A DNA stretch of 64,000 nucleotides from JAVDCA01 sp035293985 (GCA_035293985.1 DATGLS010000018.1:1-64000); one strand, 5' to 3'; positions 14,805 to 24,229 are shown, counted from the first letter of the stretch. Made by a program: numbers and translations. The notes: generated by a model from the sequence alone, not told the origin.

Positions 14805-17057
14805 ATGGACGCCACGCGCCCACCCGCGCCGCAGCTCGCCGCCGCCCTGGAGCACCATCGCGCCGGCCGCCTCGCCGAGGCCGAGCGCCTCTATCGACTC
14901 GCCTGTGCCGCCGATCCCCATAACGCCCGCGCGCTGCACCTGCTCGGCATCGTCGCCCATCAACTGGGGCGGCCGGATGCCGCCGACCTCGTCGGCCGCG
15001 CACTCGCGCTCGCGCCGAACGTCGCCGAGATGCACAACGACCAGGGCGCGATCCTCGCCGCTCGGGGCAGGTTCAGCGAGGCGGCGGCGAGCTTCGCGCA
15101 GGCGGTCGCGCTCAAGCCGGACTACGGCGAGGCGCTGGGCAATCTCGGCGCGGCGCTGGGCCGTCTGGGGCGGTCGGACGAGGCGGTGGCGCAGTTTGCG
15201 CGGGCGGTCGAGCGTGCGCCGAATTCCCCTGCGCCGCGCCTCCATCTCGCGATGGCGCTGCGCCAGCAGGGCAGGCTCGCCGCGGCCGTCGCGCATTACG
15301 AGAAGGTGCTCGCCCGGCACCCCGATCTAGTCGATGCCCATGTCAATCTCGGCGCCCTGCTGCAGCAGCTCGGCCGCTTCGACGACGCGCTCGCGCACAG
15401 CGAGCGCGCGCTCGCGCTGCGTCCCGACGCGGCCGGCATTCGCAACAACCTCGCCAATGCGCTGCGCGAGGTCGGCCGCCTCGACGAGGCGCTCGCGCAA
15501 TACGATCATGCGCTGGCGCTCGATGATAAGCTCGCGATGGCGCACTACAACCGCGGCCTCGCGTTGCGCCGGCTCGGCGAGATCGCCCAGGCGCGCGCCG
15601 CGTTCGCGCGCGCCGTCGCGCTCGAGCCGCGCCTGCTCGAGGCCGACCTCGCCGCCTGCATGGCGGAGCTGCCGGTGCTCTATGCCGACGAAGCCGAGAT
15701 CGCCGCGCGCCGCGCCGCCTATGACGCTCACCTCGCCCGCCTCGATGCCGAGGTGACGCGTGCCGGCACGCCGGCGACGCTCGCCGACGCGATCGGATCG
15801 CACCAGCCGTTCTATCTCGCGTATCAGGGTGAGAACGACCGCGACCTGCAGGCGCGCTATGGCGCGCTGGTCTGCCGCGTCATGGCGGCACGCTTTCCCG
15901 ATCCGCCGGCGCGGCCGCCCCCGCGCGCCGGTGAGCCGATCCGGCTCGGCATCGTCAGCGCTTTCTTCCGCCAGCATTCGAACTGGAAAGTGCCGATCTG
16001 CGGCTGGCTCAACGGGCTCGATCGCAAGCGGTTCAGGCTGTTCGGCTACCACACAGCCGCCGAGCGCGATGCGCAGACCGAGATCGCGGCAGCGCGCTGC
16101 GAGCGCTTCGTCCAGGGCCCCCTGCCGCTCGCGGCGTGGCGCGACGCCATCCTGCAGGACGCGCCGCACGCTTTGATCTATCCCGAGATCGGCATGGACA
16201 AGGTGACGGCGCAGCTCGCGGCCCAGCGGCTCGCCCCGGTGCAATGCGTCTCCTGGGGGCATCCGGTGACCAGCGGATTTCCCACCATCGATTATTTTCT
16301 CAGCAGCGACCGCATGGAGCCGCCGGACGCCGATGCGCATTACACCGAACGCCTCGTGCGGCTGCCGAACCTGTCGATCTGCTACGAGCCCGCGGCCGCG
16401 CCGCCGATCGTGCTCGACCGGGCGCAACTCGGCTTGCGCGCCGGCGCGACGGTCTTCTGGTGCTGCCAGTCGCTGCCGAAATACCTGCCGCAGTTCGACA
16501 CTGTGTTCGCCCGCATCGCAGCCGCGGTGGAAGACTGCCAGTTCACCTTCATCGAGTTCGCCGGCGGATCGGGCGTGACGCGACGCTTTCGCGACCGCCT
16601 CGATCGCGTCTTTGCGCAGGTCGGCTTGCGCGCGGCCGATCACTGCGTGGTGCTGCCGCGCCTCGCGCCCGATCGCTTCGTCGCTGCGATCGGTCAGTGC
16701 GACGTCCTGCTCGACAGCATCGGCTGGTCCGGCTGCAACTCGACGCTGGAGAGCCTGGCGCACGATCTGCCAATCGTGACGCTCGCCGGCCCCTTCATGC
16801 GCGGCCGTCACACCGCCGCGATCCTCGCGATGATGGGTATCGAGGAAACCATCGCGCCCAGCGTCGACGACTATGTCGCGATCGCGGCCCGGCTCGGCCG
16901 CGATCCGGCGGCGCGCGCGGCCGTGCGCGCGAGGATCGCGGCGGGCAAATCGCGCATTTACGGCGATCGCGCCTGCATCGCGGGACTAGAGGAGTTCCTG
17001 GAGCGCGCGGTGCGACCGCAGCTGGGAGCCGAGATGCGACCCAAGGCCTCAAGCTAG
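14805..17057 (+). CDS. TPR / SPINDLY-type O-GlcNAc-transferase-like protein (1)
   Basis: The 750-residue protein starts at ATG 14805. Residues ~8-280 form about eight TPR units (LGRxDEAxAxYxxALALxP patterns). Residues ~370-740 form a glycosyltransferase family 41 C-terminal region, as in O-GlcNAc transferase and SPINDLY: IRLGIVSAFFRQHSNWKVP, CVSWGHPVTSGFPTIDYFLSS, and a nucleotide-sugar-binding region ending LDSIGWSGCNSTLESLAH. The usual D-x-x-P-x-N-x-H-T-T motif is replaced by SGCNSTLE, so this is a divergent branch whose donor and acceptor cannot be predicted. Bacterial members have been linked to glycosylation of proteins or surface structures. Confidence 0.8.
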   Translation: MDATRPPAPQLAAALEHHRAGRLAEAERLYRLACAADPHNARALHLLGIVAHQLGRPDAADLVGRALALAPNVAEMHNDQGAILAARGRFSEAAASFAQAVALKPDYGEALGNLGAALGRLGRSDEAVAQFARAVERAPNSPAPRLHLAMALRQQGRLAAAVAHYEKVLARHPDLVDAHVNLGALLQQLGRFDDALAHSERALALRPDAAGIRNNLANALREVGRLDEALAQYDHALALDDKLAMAHYNRGLALRRLGEIAQARAAFARAVALEPRLLEADLAACMAELPVLYADEAEIAARRAAYDAHLARLDAEVTRAGTPATLADAIGSHQPFYLAYQGENDRDLQARYGALVCRVMAARFPDPPARPPPRAGEPIRLGIVSAFFRQHSNWKVPICGWLNGLDRKRFRLFGYHTAAERDAQTEIAAARCERFVQGPLPLAAWRDAILQDAPHALIYPEIGMDKVTAQLAAQRLAPVQCVSWGHPVTSGFPTIDYFLSSDRMEPPDADAHYTERLVRLPNLSICYEPAAAPPIVLDRAQLGLRAGATVFWCCQSLPKYLPQFDTVFARIAAAVEDCQFTFIEFAGGSGVTRRFRDRLDRVFAQVGLRAADHCVVLPRLAPDRFVAAIGQCDVLLDSIGWSGCNSTLESLAHDLPIVTLAGPFMRGRHTAAILAMMGIEETIAPSVDDYVAIAARLGRDPAARAAVRARIAAGKSRIYGDRACIAGLEEFLERAVRPQLGAEMRPKASS

Positions 17058-17095
17058 CCTCGCCGCTGCCGCAGGCGAAGTGCTACGCTGCGGCG

Positions 17096-17599
17096 ATGAA
17101 AATGTCTTCCACGAGCCGCGCCGGCTGCGCTTTCGCGATTGTCCTCGTGGCGATCGCGGCCCTGCTGTCCGCCCCAGCCGGAGGTGACGCGGCGCCGAAG
17201 GCCGATTCGGCCGTCCGGCTGACGCCGGAACAGTGGGCAAAGATCGTCAAACGGATGGATAGCAGCGGCGACACACGCGACCTGCCCGCCAAGGTCGCCG
17301 TCCAGCTCGGCCTGACGAAAGGCACCGCGACCTTCGCGGTGCATGAGCTCGCTTTCGAGCGCGAGGGGTACCAGCACGGCATCTATCGCAGCGTCGACCC
17401 GAAGGACGATCGCGTCATCCTGGCGTTCCGCACGCCGGAGAAGAAGTGGACAGCCTTCCTCACCAACACTCACTTCAAGCTGATATCGGCCATCGTATGG
17501 AGCGCGGGTGACGAGCCGGTGGCATGGCCGGCAAGCGAATCTCTGCCGGCGTTCGACAACGAGCTCGTCTATTGGTCGGTGCTCGCCGACCTCTTCTAG
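17096..17599 (+). CDS. Exported hypothetical protein
   Basis: The 167-residue protein starts at ATG 17096, 38 bases after the glycosyltransferase stop. A signal peptide covers residues ~1-32 (CAFAIVLVAIAALLSAPAGG, cleavage near GDAA). The mature domain (TPEQWAKIVKRMDSSGDTRDLPAKVAVQLGL, then strands such as GYQHGIYRSVDPKDDRVIL) looks like a small alpha/beta fold with no recognised motif. It may be co-transcribed with the upstream gene. The function is unknown. Confidence 0.6.
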   Translation: MKMSSTSRAGCAFAIVLVAIAALLSAPAGGDAAPKADSAVRLTPEQWAKIVKRMDSSGDTRDLPAKVAVQLGLTKGTATFAVHELAFEREGYQHGIYRSVDPKDDRVILAFRTPEKKWTAFLTNTHFKLISAIVWSAGDEPVAWPASESLPAFDNELVYWSVLADLF

Positions 17600-17919
17600 G
17601 TCGCGCGCCCCTTTTCAGGTCACGTGTTCACGCGACCCGTCGGTCTTTTGCGGCGGCGCAACCACCGGGGGTGTTTGGGCACAGAAAATCGTTTCAGAAC
17701 AAGACTATTGCGGCGACGTTGCGGCGCAAAAAATCAGTGTTCACATGGCGTCGATTCTGTCCGCAGGTGTTGCTGAAATGCCACGAAAGTGGGCAAAACG
17801 AGCGTGGCATGCCAGAAAAATGTCAACAATCGCTCGCTTGTGCGGCAATATGACAGTCGCATTATGGTTAACGCGGACCGCGGGGGCGGGCCGGGGCGCT
17901 GACCCAAGGGGGGAATACC
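17600..17919 (+). promoter_or_regulatory. Gene-free leader of the porin gene with a candidate promoter
   Basis: These 320 bases hold no credible gene. TTGTGC (17838-17843) and CATTAT (17860-17865) with a 16-base spacer are the best -35/-10 pair. A strong AAGGGGGG ribosome site precedes ATG 17920. The AT content is above that of the surrounding genes, as expected for a strong outer-membrane protein promoter region. Confidence 0.3.
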
Positions 17920-19542
17920 ATGAAGTCCAAGCTTTTAGCCGGCACCGCAACCGCCGCTTTGAGCCTGACCCTATTTTCGCACGCAACCTCCGCGGCGACA
18001 CTCGACGACGTGATGCGTCGCCTCGACAGGCTCGAGAAAGAAAACGCCGAGCTTCGCAAGCAGGTGCACACGCTGGAGGGTCAGCGCGGGCCAGCAGCGG
18101 TCGCACCGGCGCCCGGCCTCAAGGGCAATCCCGTGATGCATGCCCGGGTCGCGCCCTCGCCGACACCGCCCCCGCCTCGCACCGTCGCCGGCATCCCGGT
18201 CAAAGCCGGTCCGCTCGGCCCGCTCATCGACAACACCACGGTCACGCTGTACGGCCATTTCGACCTCTCGGTCGACGGCCTCTTCAACTCCGTCTACGAC
18301 CAGGGCGACAAGGCCGCAATCGCCAGCAACGGTTCCTATTTCGGCATTCGCGTGCGCCACAATCTCGCGCCCTACGGCTACGAGGGATACGCGGTCCTTG
18401 GCCAGATCGAGGCGCAGGTCGACGTCGCCTCGCAACCGACCGAGCGTGCTGCGCTCGGCACCCGCGACAGCTACCTCGGCATCGAAGGTCCGTGGGGCGC
18501 CATCAAGATCGGCAAGGAGGACACGCCGTACAAGAAGGCGACGGCGCGGATGGATCCGTTCGCCAATACGATCGCCGACTACAACTCGATCATGGGCAAC
18601 ACCGGCGGCGACAATCGCGCCGAGTTCGATTGGCGCATGAGTCACGCGATCTGGTACGAGTCGCCGATCTGGAACGGCTTCCAGGTCAGCGCCCTCGCCT
18701 CGCCGGGGCAGAACTACGCCCAGGACAACAGCGACTATTCGTATGGCGACTACTTCCAGTGCAACGGCGCCTCGACCCGCGGCAGCGGCAGCAACTTCCC
18801 GGGCACCGGCGGCGCTGTGCCCGGCAACATCGGCGGGCAGGGCTGCACCGATGGCTCGTTCGGCGACGCCTACAGCATCGCCGGCACCTATAAGAATGGC
18901 CCGTGGACCGCGATCGCGGCCTACGAGCTGCACATGGGAGTCAATCGGCAAGGTGACGACGACGCCGTCCTCACCGGCGGGGCGCCACTCGTCCTTCCGA
19001 ACGGTCAGATCGTCATGACCGGCGTTCACAACGAATGGGCCGCCAAGATCGGTGGCGGCTATCTCTTCCACGATGCTCTCGGCGACCTCCAGTTCTATGC
19101 CTACTACGAGTGGCTGCGGCGCGAGGTTACTGCGGCCGAACAGCCCTTCAACGAACGCTCGCGCGACGGCGTGTTCGCGAGCCTTACGCAGCACATCGAC
19201 AAGTGGGCAGTGAGCGCCTCCTATGCGCACGCTTTCAAGACGCCGGGAAATCCGGCCGTGCTCTGCTTCAACAACTCGGTCGACTGCGCGGCGGGCGGGA
19301 CGTTGCAGGCCAACCTGTTCGACGACTCGGCCAGCATGTACGCCCTCGGCGCTCGCTATCACTTCAACCAGTGGGCCAGCTGGTACATCGTCGGCGCCGT
19401 TCTGCAGCAAGGGCCGGGCGCGCACTACTGTCTGGGCCCGAGCGGCCACGGCTACGCTCTGTGCGGCCGCGACGCCGCCAACAACACGATCGGCGGCGCG
19501 ACCTTGTCGTCTGTTTCTTCGGGCCTGACCTTCGACTTCTGA
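17920..19542 (+). CDS. Gram-negative porin
   Basis: The 540-residue outer-membrane protein has a signal peptide (1-26, ending SAA), an N-terminal coiled coil (LDDVMRRLDRLEKENAELRKQVHTLE), a proline-rich linker and a long beta-barrel region. The barrel starts with TVTLYGHFDLSVDG and ends with LSSVSSGLTFDF, whose terminal phenylalanine is the BAM recognition signal. The coiled coil plus 16-strand-type barrel fits trimeric general porins with a periplasmic stalk. PEF-like loops (GIEGPWGAIKIGKEDTPYKK) resemble eyelet-loop L3 of Burkholderia/Bradyrhizobium porins. A terminator follows at 19566. Confidence 0.85.
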   Translation: MKSKLLAGTATAALSLTLFSHATSAATLDDVMRRLDRLEKENAELRKQVHTLEGQRGPAAVAPAPGLKGNPVMHARVAPSPTPPPPRTVAGIPVKAGPLGPLIDNTTVTLYGHFDLSVDGLFNSVYDQGDKAAIASNGSYFGIRVRHNLAPYGYEGYAVLGQIEAQVDVASQPTERAALGTRDSYLGIEGPWGAIKIGKEDTPYKKATARMDPFANTIADYNSIMGNTGGDNRAEFDWRMSHAIWYESPIWNGFQVSALASPGQNYAQDNSDYSYGDYFQCNGASTRGSGSNFPGTGGAVPGNIGGQGCTDGSFGDAYSIAGTYKNGPWTAIAAYELHMGVNRQGDDDAVLTGGAPLVLPNGQIVMTGVHNEWAAKIGGGYLFHDALGDLQFYAYYEWLRREVTAAEQPFNERSRDGVFASLTQHIDKWAVSASYAHAFKTPGNPAVLCFNNSVDCAAGGTLQANLFDDSASMYALGARYHFNQWASWYIVGAVLQQGPGAHYCLGPSGHGYALCGRDAANNTIGGATLSSVSSGLTFDF

Positions 19543-19565
19543 TCGCGTCCGCGCCATCGATGCGG

Positions 19566-19594
19566 AAGGGGGCTCGCACGCGGGCCCCCTTTTC
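19566..19594 (+). terminator. Rho-independent terminator of the porin gene
   Basis: AAGGGGGC (19566-19573) pairs with GCCCCCTT (19584-19591), followed by further T residues. It lies 23 bases after the porin stop codon. Confidence 0.8.
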
Positions 19595-19611
19595 ATTATC
19601 GAGTAGCGCCC

Positions 19612-20088
19612 ATGATGGGGATGACTCCGCCCCTGAGTGCCGGCTACGTTTGGTTGGGGCGACTGAAGGTCGGAACCATGGATATGCACCCGCCGCCAGG
19701 CTATGTGCAGCTGGCCCAGACCCGACGGGGGCCGCTAGACATCCTGCCATCCCCACCGCCCCAGGCTGCGCCGCCGCCCCAGCCCGCAGCACCGGCCGAG
19801 CCAGCGCCGCCCCCCGACGAGCAGGCCGCTCCGGCCGAGCCGACGCCGATCAAGGTCGATGTCAGCCAATACATCCCGGCCGAAGCGATCGCCGCCACCA
19901 TCATCGTCACCCTGTCGCCGCCGACTGGTTGGGCGCTCGTCTACACCGAGGGCTCGGAGGATAACGGCACCGTGTTCAAGGGCGGCAGATCCGTCGGCGA
20001 GATCAAGCTCGACGGCCGCTACATCTATGTGAAGCTCTACGGTCCGACGAGCTTCCACATCCAGTACATCAATTTTAACGTGCCATGA
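19612..20088 (+). CDS. Proline-rich hypothetical protein
   Basis: The product is 158 residues from ATG 19612; starts at 19621 or 19678 are also possible and no ribosome site is decisive. The middle (residues ~48-78) is a proline/alanine-rich linker (PPPQAAPPPQPAAPAEPAPP). The C-terminal ~80 residues form a compact beta-rich domain (ATIIVTLSPPTGWALVYTEG, GRYIYVKLYGPTSFHIQYI). There is no clear signal peptide. It follows the porin terminator and precedes the second glycosyltransferase gene by 43 bases. I do not recognise the domain. Confidence 0.5.
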   Translation: MMGMTPPLSAGYVWLGRLKVGTMDMHPPPGYVQLAQTRRGPLDILPSPPPQAAPPPQPAAPAEPAPPPDEQAAPAEPTPIKVDVSQYIPAEAIAATIIVTLSPPTGWALVYTEGSEDNGTVFKGGRSVGEIKLDGRYIYVKLYGPTSFHIQYINFNVP

Positions 20089-20131
20089 GGCGGTCGCCCG
20101 CACCTCGCGAGGCACGCCTGGTTTGCGCGCG

Positions 20132-22627
20132 ATGACGGCGTCGACGGATGCGCTCTTCCGCGAGGCGGTCGACGCCCATCGGCGCGGCGACCATCCGCGG
20201 GCGGCTCGCCTCTATCGTCAGGTGCTGAGCCTGGATCCGCGCGACGAGGCGGCCTGCGCCAACCTCGCGATCATCGCGGCCCAGCAGGGCGACCTCGCGG
20301 GCGCCGAGCGCCTCTTTCGCCGCGCGCTCGACTTGCGCCCCAATCCGGAAGGCTTAAACAATCTCGGCACCCTGCTGCTGCAGCAGGGCCGCGCCGCCGA
20401 CGCCATCGCGGCGCACCGACGCGCGATCGCGCTGCGGCCGGACCACGCGGCCGGGCATCTCGCGCTGGGCAACGCGTTGAAGCAGGGAGGCGAGCTCGAT
20501 GCGGCGCTCGCGGCCTATCACGAGGCTGTCCGGCTGAATCCCGCGGCCGCGGATGCGCACAACAATATCGGCGTGGTGCTGCAGCGCCAGGGCAAGCTCG
20601 ATGAGGCGCTCGCCGCTTATCGCGCCGCGACCGCGCTGCAGCCCGGCTACGCGCAGGCGCATTTCAACATTGGCGTGGTGCTGCACGAGCAGCGCGACCT
20701 TGCCGCGGCCGAAGCCGCCTACCGCCGGGTCATTGCGCTGCGGCCCGACATCGCCGATGCCTACAACAATCTCGGCACCGTGCTGCAGGACCAGGGGCGG
20801 CTCGATGAGGCGCTCGCCGCGTTTGCCGCCGCGATCGAGCGGCGTGATGATTATGCCGAGGCGCACTTCAACCGCGGCGTCGTGCTGCGCGCGCAAGGCC
20901 GGCTCGAGCTTGCGCTCGCCGCCTGGCGTGACGCCATGGCGCGGCGCGCGGATTACGTCGAGGCGATCAACAATGCCGGGATCGCGCTGCAGGAGCTCGG
21001 CCGCCTGGACGAGGCCCAGGCGACATTCGAAGGGATCTTCCGGCTGCGGCCCGCGCATGCGGAGGCCTACAACAATTTCGGCGCCGTTCTGCTCGGGCAG
21101 GGGCGTGCCGACGCGGCGCTCGGCGCCTTCCAGCAGGCATTGACGCTGCGGCCGGACTATCCGGAGGCCTTCTACAATCTCGGCAACGCCTGGCGCGAGC
21201 TCGGCAAGCTCGAGGGGGCGATCGCCGCATATCAGAGCGCGCTGCGGCTGCGGCCGGACGATGCCGACGCGTTCAGCCAGCTCGTCTACCACCGTTGGCG
21301 CGCGTGCGACTGGACGGATTATGCGTCCGATCAGGCCAAGCTCATCGATCTGACGCGCGGCGGGGCGGCGCGCGTGCCGCCGTTCTATCTCCTGGCGACG
21401 CCGGCGACCCCCGCGGACCAGCTCGCCTGCGCGCGCCGCTGGATCGCACCGATCGCGCCGCCGCCGGAGAGCGTGTTTCGCCATGTCGCGCGGCGCGCGC
21501 ACGAGCGCATCCGCCTCGGCTACCTGTCGGCGGATTTCCACGAGCACGCGACGGCGGCGCTCGCCGCCGAGCTGTTCGAGCAGCACGACCGCGCGCGCTT
21601 CGAGGTCGTCGCCTATTCGTATGGGCCCGACGATGCGAGCCCGATGCGCGCGCGGCTCATGCGCGCCTTCGACCGCTTCGTCGACATCCGTGCGCTCCCC
21701 CATCGCGCCGCGGCCGAGCGCATCCGCGACGGCGAGGTCGACATCCTGATCGATCTCAAGGGCTATACCCAGCATGCGCGGCCGCAGATCGCGGCGTTTC
21801 GCCCGGCACCCGTGCAGGTGAGCTACCTCGGGTTCCCGGGCACCATGGGCGCGGCGTTCATCGACTACATCATGGTCGACGACATCGTCGCGCCACCGGC
21901 CGCGCAGCCGTTCTTCGCCGAGAAGCTCGTTCACCTGCCGGGCAGCTATCAGGTCAACGATCGCCAGCGCGCGATTGCGGCGTCGGCGCCGTCGCGCGCA
22001 GACTGCGGCCTGCCCGGCGCGGGCTTCGTCTTCTGCAGCTTCAACAACAGCTACAAGATCACGCCGGATTTCTTCGCGGTCTGGATGCGCCTGCTCGCGG
22101 CGGTGCCGGGCAGCGTGCTGTGGCTGCTCGAGGCGAACGACCTGGTCGCGCGCAACCTGCGGCGCGCGGCGGAGGCCCGTGGCATCGATCCCGCCCGGCT
22201 CGTGTTCGCGCCGCGTCTGCCCTCGCCCGAGCATCTCGCCCGCCACCGCAACGCCGATCTCTTTCTCGATACGCTGCCGTGCAACGCCCACACCACCGCG
22301 AGCGACGCCCTGTGGGCGGGGCTGCCGGTGCTCACTTGCATCGGCAACACGTTTGCGGGGCGCGTCGCCGCCAGCCTGCTCTCTGCGATCGGCATGTCCG
22401 AGCTGATCGCCGCGTCGCCGGCGGAATACGAGCGCGTCGCGCTCGCCCTTGCGCGCGATCGGCGCAAGCTCGCCGACCTGCGGATGCGGCTTTTGCGCGC
22501 GCGTGAGGCGTCACCACTGTTCGAGTTGCCGCGGTCGGCGCGCCACCTCGAAGCGGCCTATGCGCGCATGTGGCAGCAGTGGTGCGCAGGAGAAGATCCC
22601 GTCGCGTTCTCGATCAGCTGTGCATGA
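20132..22627 (+). CDS. TPR / SPINDLY-type O-GlcNAc-transferase-like protein (2)
   Basis: The 831-residue protein starts at ATG 20132. About eleven TPR units occupy residues ~5-385 (AxAxYRxAxxLxPxxAxAHNNxG patterns). The remainder is a family-41 glycosyltransferase region closer to the classical consensus than its neighbour at 14805: IRLGYLSADFHEHATAAL, HARPQIAAFRPAPVQVSYLG, GTMGAAFIDYIMVD and LFLDTLPCNAHTTASDALWAGLPVLT. By family it should transfer a sugar from a nucleotide donor to a protein or peptide acceptor. The two paralogs flank a porin and small secreted proteins, which could be acceptors, but nothing in the sequence proves it. Confidence 0.85.
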   Translation: MTASTDALFREAVDAHRRGDHPRAARLYRQVLSLDPRDEAACANLAIIAAQQGDLAGAERLFRRALDLRPNPEGLNNLGTLLLQQGRAADAIAAHRRAIALRPDHAAGHLALGNALKQGGELDAALAAYHEAVRLNPAAADAHNNIGVVLQRQGKLDEALAAYRAATALQPGYAQAHFNIGVVLHEQRDLAAAEAAYRRVIALRPDIADAYNNLGTVLQDQGRLDEALAAFAAAIERRDDYAEAHFNRGVVLRAQGRLELALAAWRDAMARRADYVEAINNAGIALQELGRLDEAQATFEGIFRLRPAHAEAYNNFGAVLLGQGRADAALGAFQQALTLRPDYPEAFYNLGNAWRELGKLEGAIAAYQSALRLRPDDADAFSQLVYHRWRACDWTDYASDQAKLIDLTRGGAARVPPFYLLATPATPADQLACARRWIAPIAPPPESVFRHVARRAHERIRLGYLSADFHEHATAALAAELFEQHDRARFEVVAYSYGPDDASPMRARLMRAFDRFVDIRALPHRAAAERIRDGEVDILIDLKGYTQHARPQIAAFRPAPVQVSYLGFPGTMGAAFIDYIMVDDIVAPPAAQPFFAEKLVHLPGSYQVNDRQRAIAASAPSRADCGLPGAGFVFCSFNNSYKITPDFFAVWMRLLAAVPGSVLWLLEANDLVARNLRRAAEARGIDPARLVFAPRLPSPEHLARHRNADLFLDTLPCNAHTTASDALWAGLPVLTCIGNTFAGRVAASLLSAIGMSELIAASPAEYERVALALARDRRKLADLRMRLLRAREASPLFELPRSARHLEAAYARMWQQWCAGEDPVAFSISCA

Positions 22628-22642
22628 CGCTGCGTAAGCTCA

Positions 22643-22657
22643 TATTGCATTGCAATA
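22643..22657. promoter_or_regulatory. 15-base perfect palindrome upstream of oxlT
   Basis: TATTGCA-T-TGCAATA is a perfect 7+1+7 palindrome, 15 bases after the glycosyltransferase stop and about 250 bases before oxlT. The 281-base spacer it lies in is AT-rich and otherwise holds only the GntR-like motif at 22818. A regulator site is possible but unproven. Confidence 0.3.
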
Positions 22658-22817
22658 GTCGACATGCTTCGCCATCTCGATTCGGCGAGAAAGCCAGTAC
22701 AATTCCGTCAATATGCATTTGCTGCACAGCAATAAGTATTCCGAGTTCCCTATTATGCGGCGCACCATTGTCAATTTGAAGCAGGCGACCGCAAAAGGCT
22801 GACTCTGCCCAGTATCA

Positions 22818-22832
22818 GGTATAACGTACACC
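22818..22832. promoter_or_regulatory. Putative GntR operator upstream of oxlT
   Basis: The 15 bases GGTATAACGTACACC have palindromic ends (GGTnTA and TAnACC) like GntR/FCD operators. The first eleven bases recur exactly at 24334-24344 upstream of the gntR gene. The TATAAC inside the motif could also serve as a -10 element, in which case binding would repress transcription of oxlT. Confidence 0.5.
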
Positions 22833-22908
22833 AACCTGCGCTGTGCGATCGAAGAGCGAACGTCGCGCGGGAGACGAGATCGAGAAGAAACGCCAATGGG
22901 GACGGATC

Positions 22909-24186
22909 ATGGCTACGCTGGCAAATCCCGCAGGCTCCTCCGCAGTTGCGACAACGCAAACACGCTGGGTGCAACTCATATGCTGCATCCTGTGCATGGT
23001 GCTGATCGCCAACCTGCAGTACGGATGGACGTTCTTCGTCAATCCGATCAACAAGGCGCACGGCTGGTCGATCGCATCGATCCAGTTCGCCTTCAGTGTC
23101 TTCATCGCGCTCGAGACCTGGCTCACCCCGATCCATGGCTGGATTGCTGATAGCCTTGGCCGCATCGGACCCAAGGTCGTCATCGCCGTCGGCGGCCTCT
23201 TCGTCGCGGCCGGCTGGATCATCAATTCGTATGCTGACTCGCTCACGCTGCTTTATTTGGGCGCGGTCATCGGCGGCACCGGCGGCGGCGCGGTCTACGC
23301 GACTTGCGTCGGCCAAGCGGTCAAATGGTTTCCTGATCGACGCGGCCTTGCGGTTGGTCTGACCGCGGCGGGTTACGGCGCCGGCACCGCGATCAGCGTC
23401 ATCCCGATTCTCCAGGTCATCAACGCCTACGGCTACGAGGCGGCTTTCTTCTGGTTCGGGCTGGTCCAGGGCGGCCTGGTCTTCCTGATCGCGTGGGTCC
23501 TGCGCCCGCCCGAGCAGGGCGAAGTTCTGGTGGTCACCGCGCCCAAGGTCGCCATGACGTCGCGCAGCTATACGCCATGGGAAGCCGTGGCGACCCCGGT
23601 CTTCTGGATCCTCTACATCATGTTCATCATGGTGTCGGCCAGCGGCCTCATGGCTACGGCCCAGCTCGCCCCGATCGCCAAGGACTTCGGCATCGGGAGC
23701 GTCATGCTGATAGGCGGCTTCACGACGCTCGCGCTCGCCGGCATCGTCGACAACCTCTGCAACGGCGGCGCGCGTCCGCTGTTCGGCTGGATCTCCGACA
23801 ACATCGGACGGGAATACACGATGGTGATCGCGTTCGGCCTCGGCGGCATTGCTTACTGGCTGCTCGGCACCCTCGGCCACACGCCGTGGGCCTTCGTGGT
23901 CTTCGCGGCGCTGATCTTCCTCACCTGGGGCGAGATCTTCAGCCTGTTTCCGTCGACCTGCACCGATACCTTCGGGACTAAGTTCGCAACGGTCAATCTC
24001 AGCCTGCTCTACACCGCCAAGGGCGCCTCCGCGTTCCTGGTGCCGGTGGCGAACCTGATCAAGACGGCTTCCGGCGGCTGGCATCTCGTCTTCGTGCTCA
24101 CCGCGATCATGAATTTCATCGTGGTCGCGCTAGCGCTGTTCGTGCTCAAGCCTCTGCGTACGCGCTTGATGGCGCAAAGTGGCTGA
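22909..24186 (+). CDS. oxlT: OxlT-type oxalate/formate antiporter (MFS)
   Basis: The 425-residue, 12-helix major facilitator starts at ATG 22909. It matches the OxlT branch closely: ANLQYGWTFFVNPI in helix 1, ALETWLTPIHGWIAD, GGTGGGAVYATCVG, KWFPDRRGLAVGLTAAGYGAG, and a lysine inside a late helix (LLYTAKGASAF) that corresponds to the substrate-binding helix-11 lysine of Oxalobacter OxlT. An arginine in GGARPLFGW is a candidate for its basic partner. It should exchange oxalate for formate or another anion at the inner membrane. It precedes the gntR-oxc-frc genes, and a GntR-like site lies about 80 bases before its start. Confidence 0.85.
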   Translation: MATLANPAGSSAVATTQTRWVQLICCILCMVLIANLQYGWTFFVNPINKAHGWSIASIQFAFSVFIALETWLTPIHGWIADSLGRIGPKVVIAVGGLFVAAGWIINSYADSLTLLYLGAVIGGTGGGAVYATCVGQAVKWFPDRRGLAVGLTAAGYGAGTAISVIPILQVINAYGYEAAFFWFGLVQGGLVFLIAWVLRPPEQGEVLVVTAPKVAMTSRSYTPWEAVATPVFWILYIMFIMVSASGLMATAQLAPIAKDFGIGSVMLIGGFTTLALAGIVDNLCNGGARPLFGWISDNIGREYTMVIAFGLGGIAYWLLGTLGHTPWAFVVFAALIFLTWGEIFSLFPSTCTDTFGTKFATVNLSLLYTAKGASAFLVPVANLIKTASGGWHLVFVLTAIMNFIVVALALFVLKPLRTRLMAQSG

Positions 24187-24203
24187 GTAAAACCTGTGCT
24201 CGG

Positions 24204-24229
24204 GGCGCCGAGGAACTGACCTCGGCGCC
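24204..24229 (+). terminator. Hairpin behind oxlT
   Basis: GGCGCCGAGG (24204-24213) and CCTCGGCGCC (24220-24229) form a perfect 10-bp stem with a six-base loop, 18 bases after the oxlT stop. No T-run follows, so termination may be incomplete or depend on other factors. Confidence 0.5.

Noticed and set aside
20354..22291. A very long minus-strand open frame opposite the second glycosyltransferase gene
   Set aside because: High GC suppresses stop codons on the antisense strand. The product is arginine/alanine-rich with no recognisable domain, while the plus strand encodes clear TPR and GT41 motifs.
22909..24186. Generic MFS label only
   Set aside because: The NLQYGWTFFVNPI start, the helix-11 lysine segment and the oxc-frc context justify the more specific OxlT-type call.
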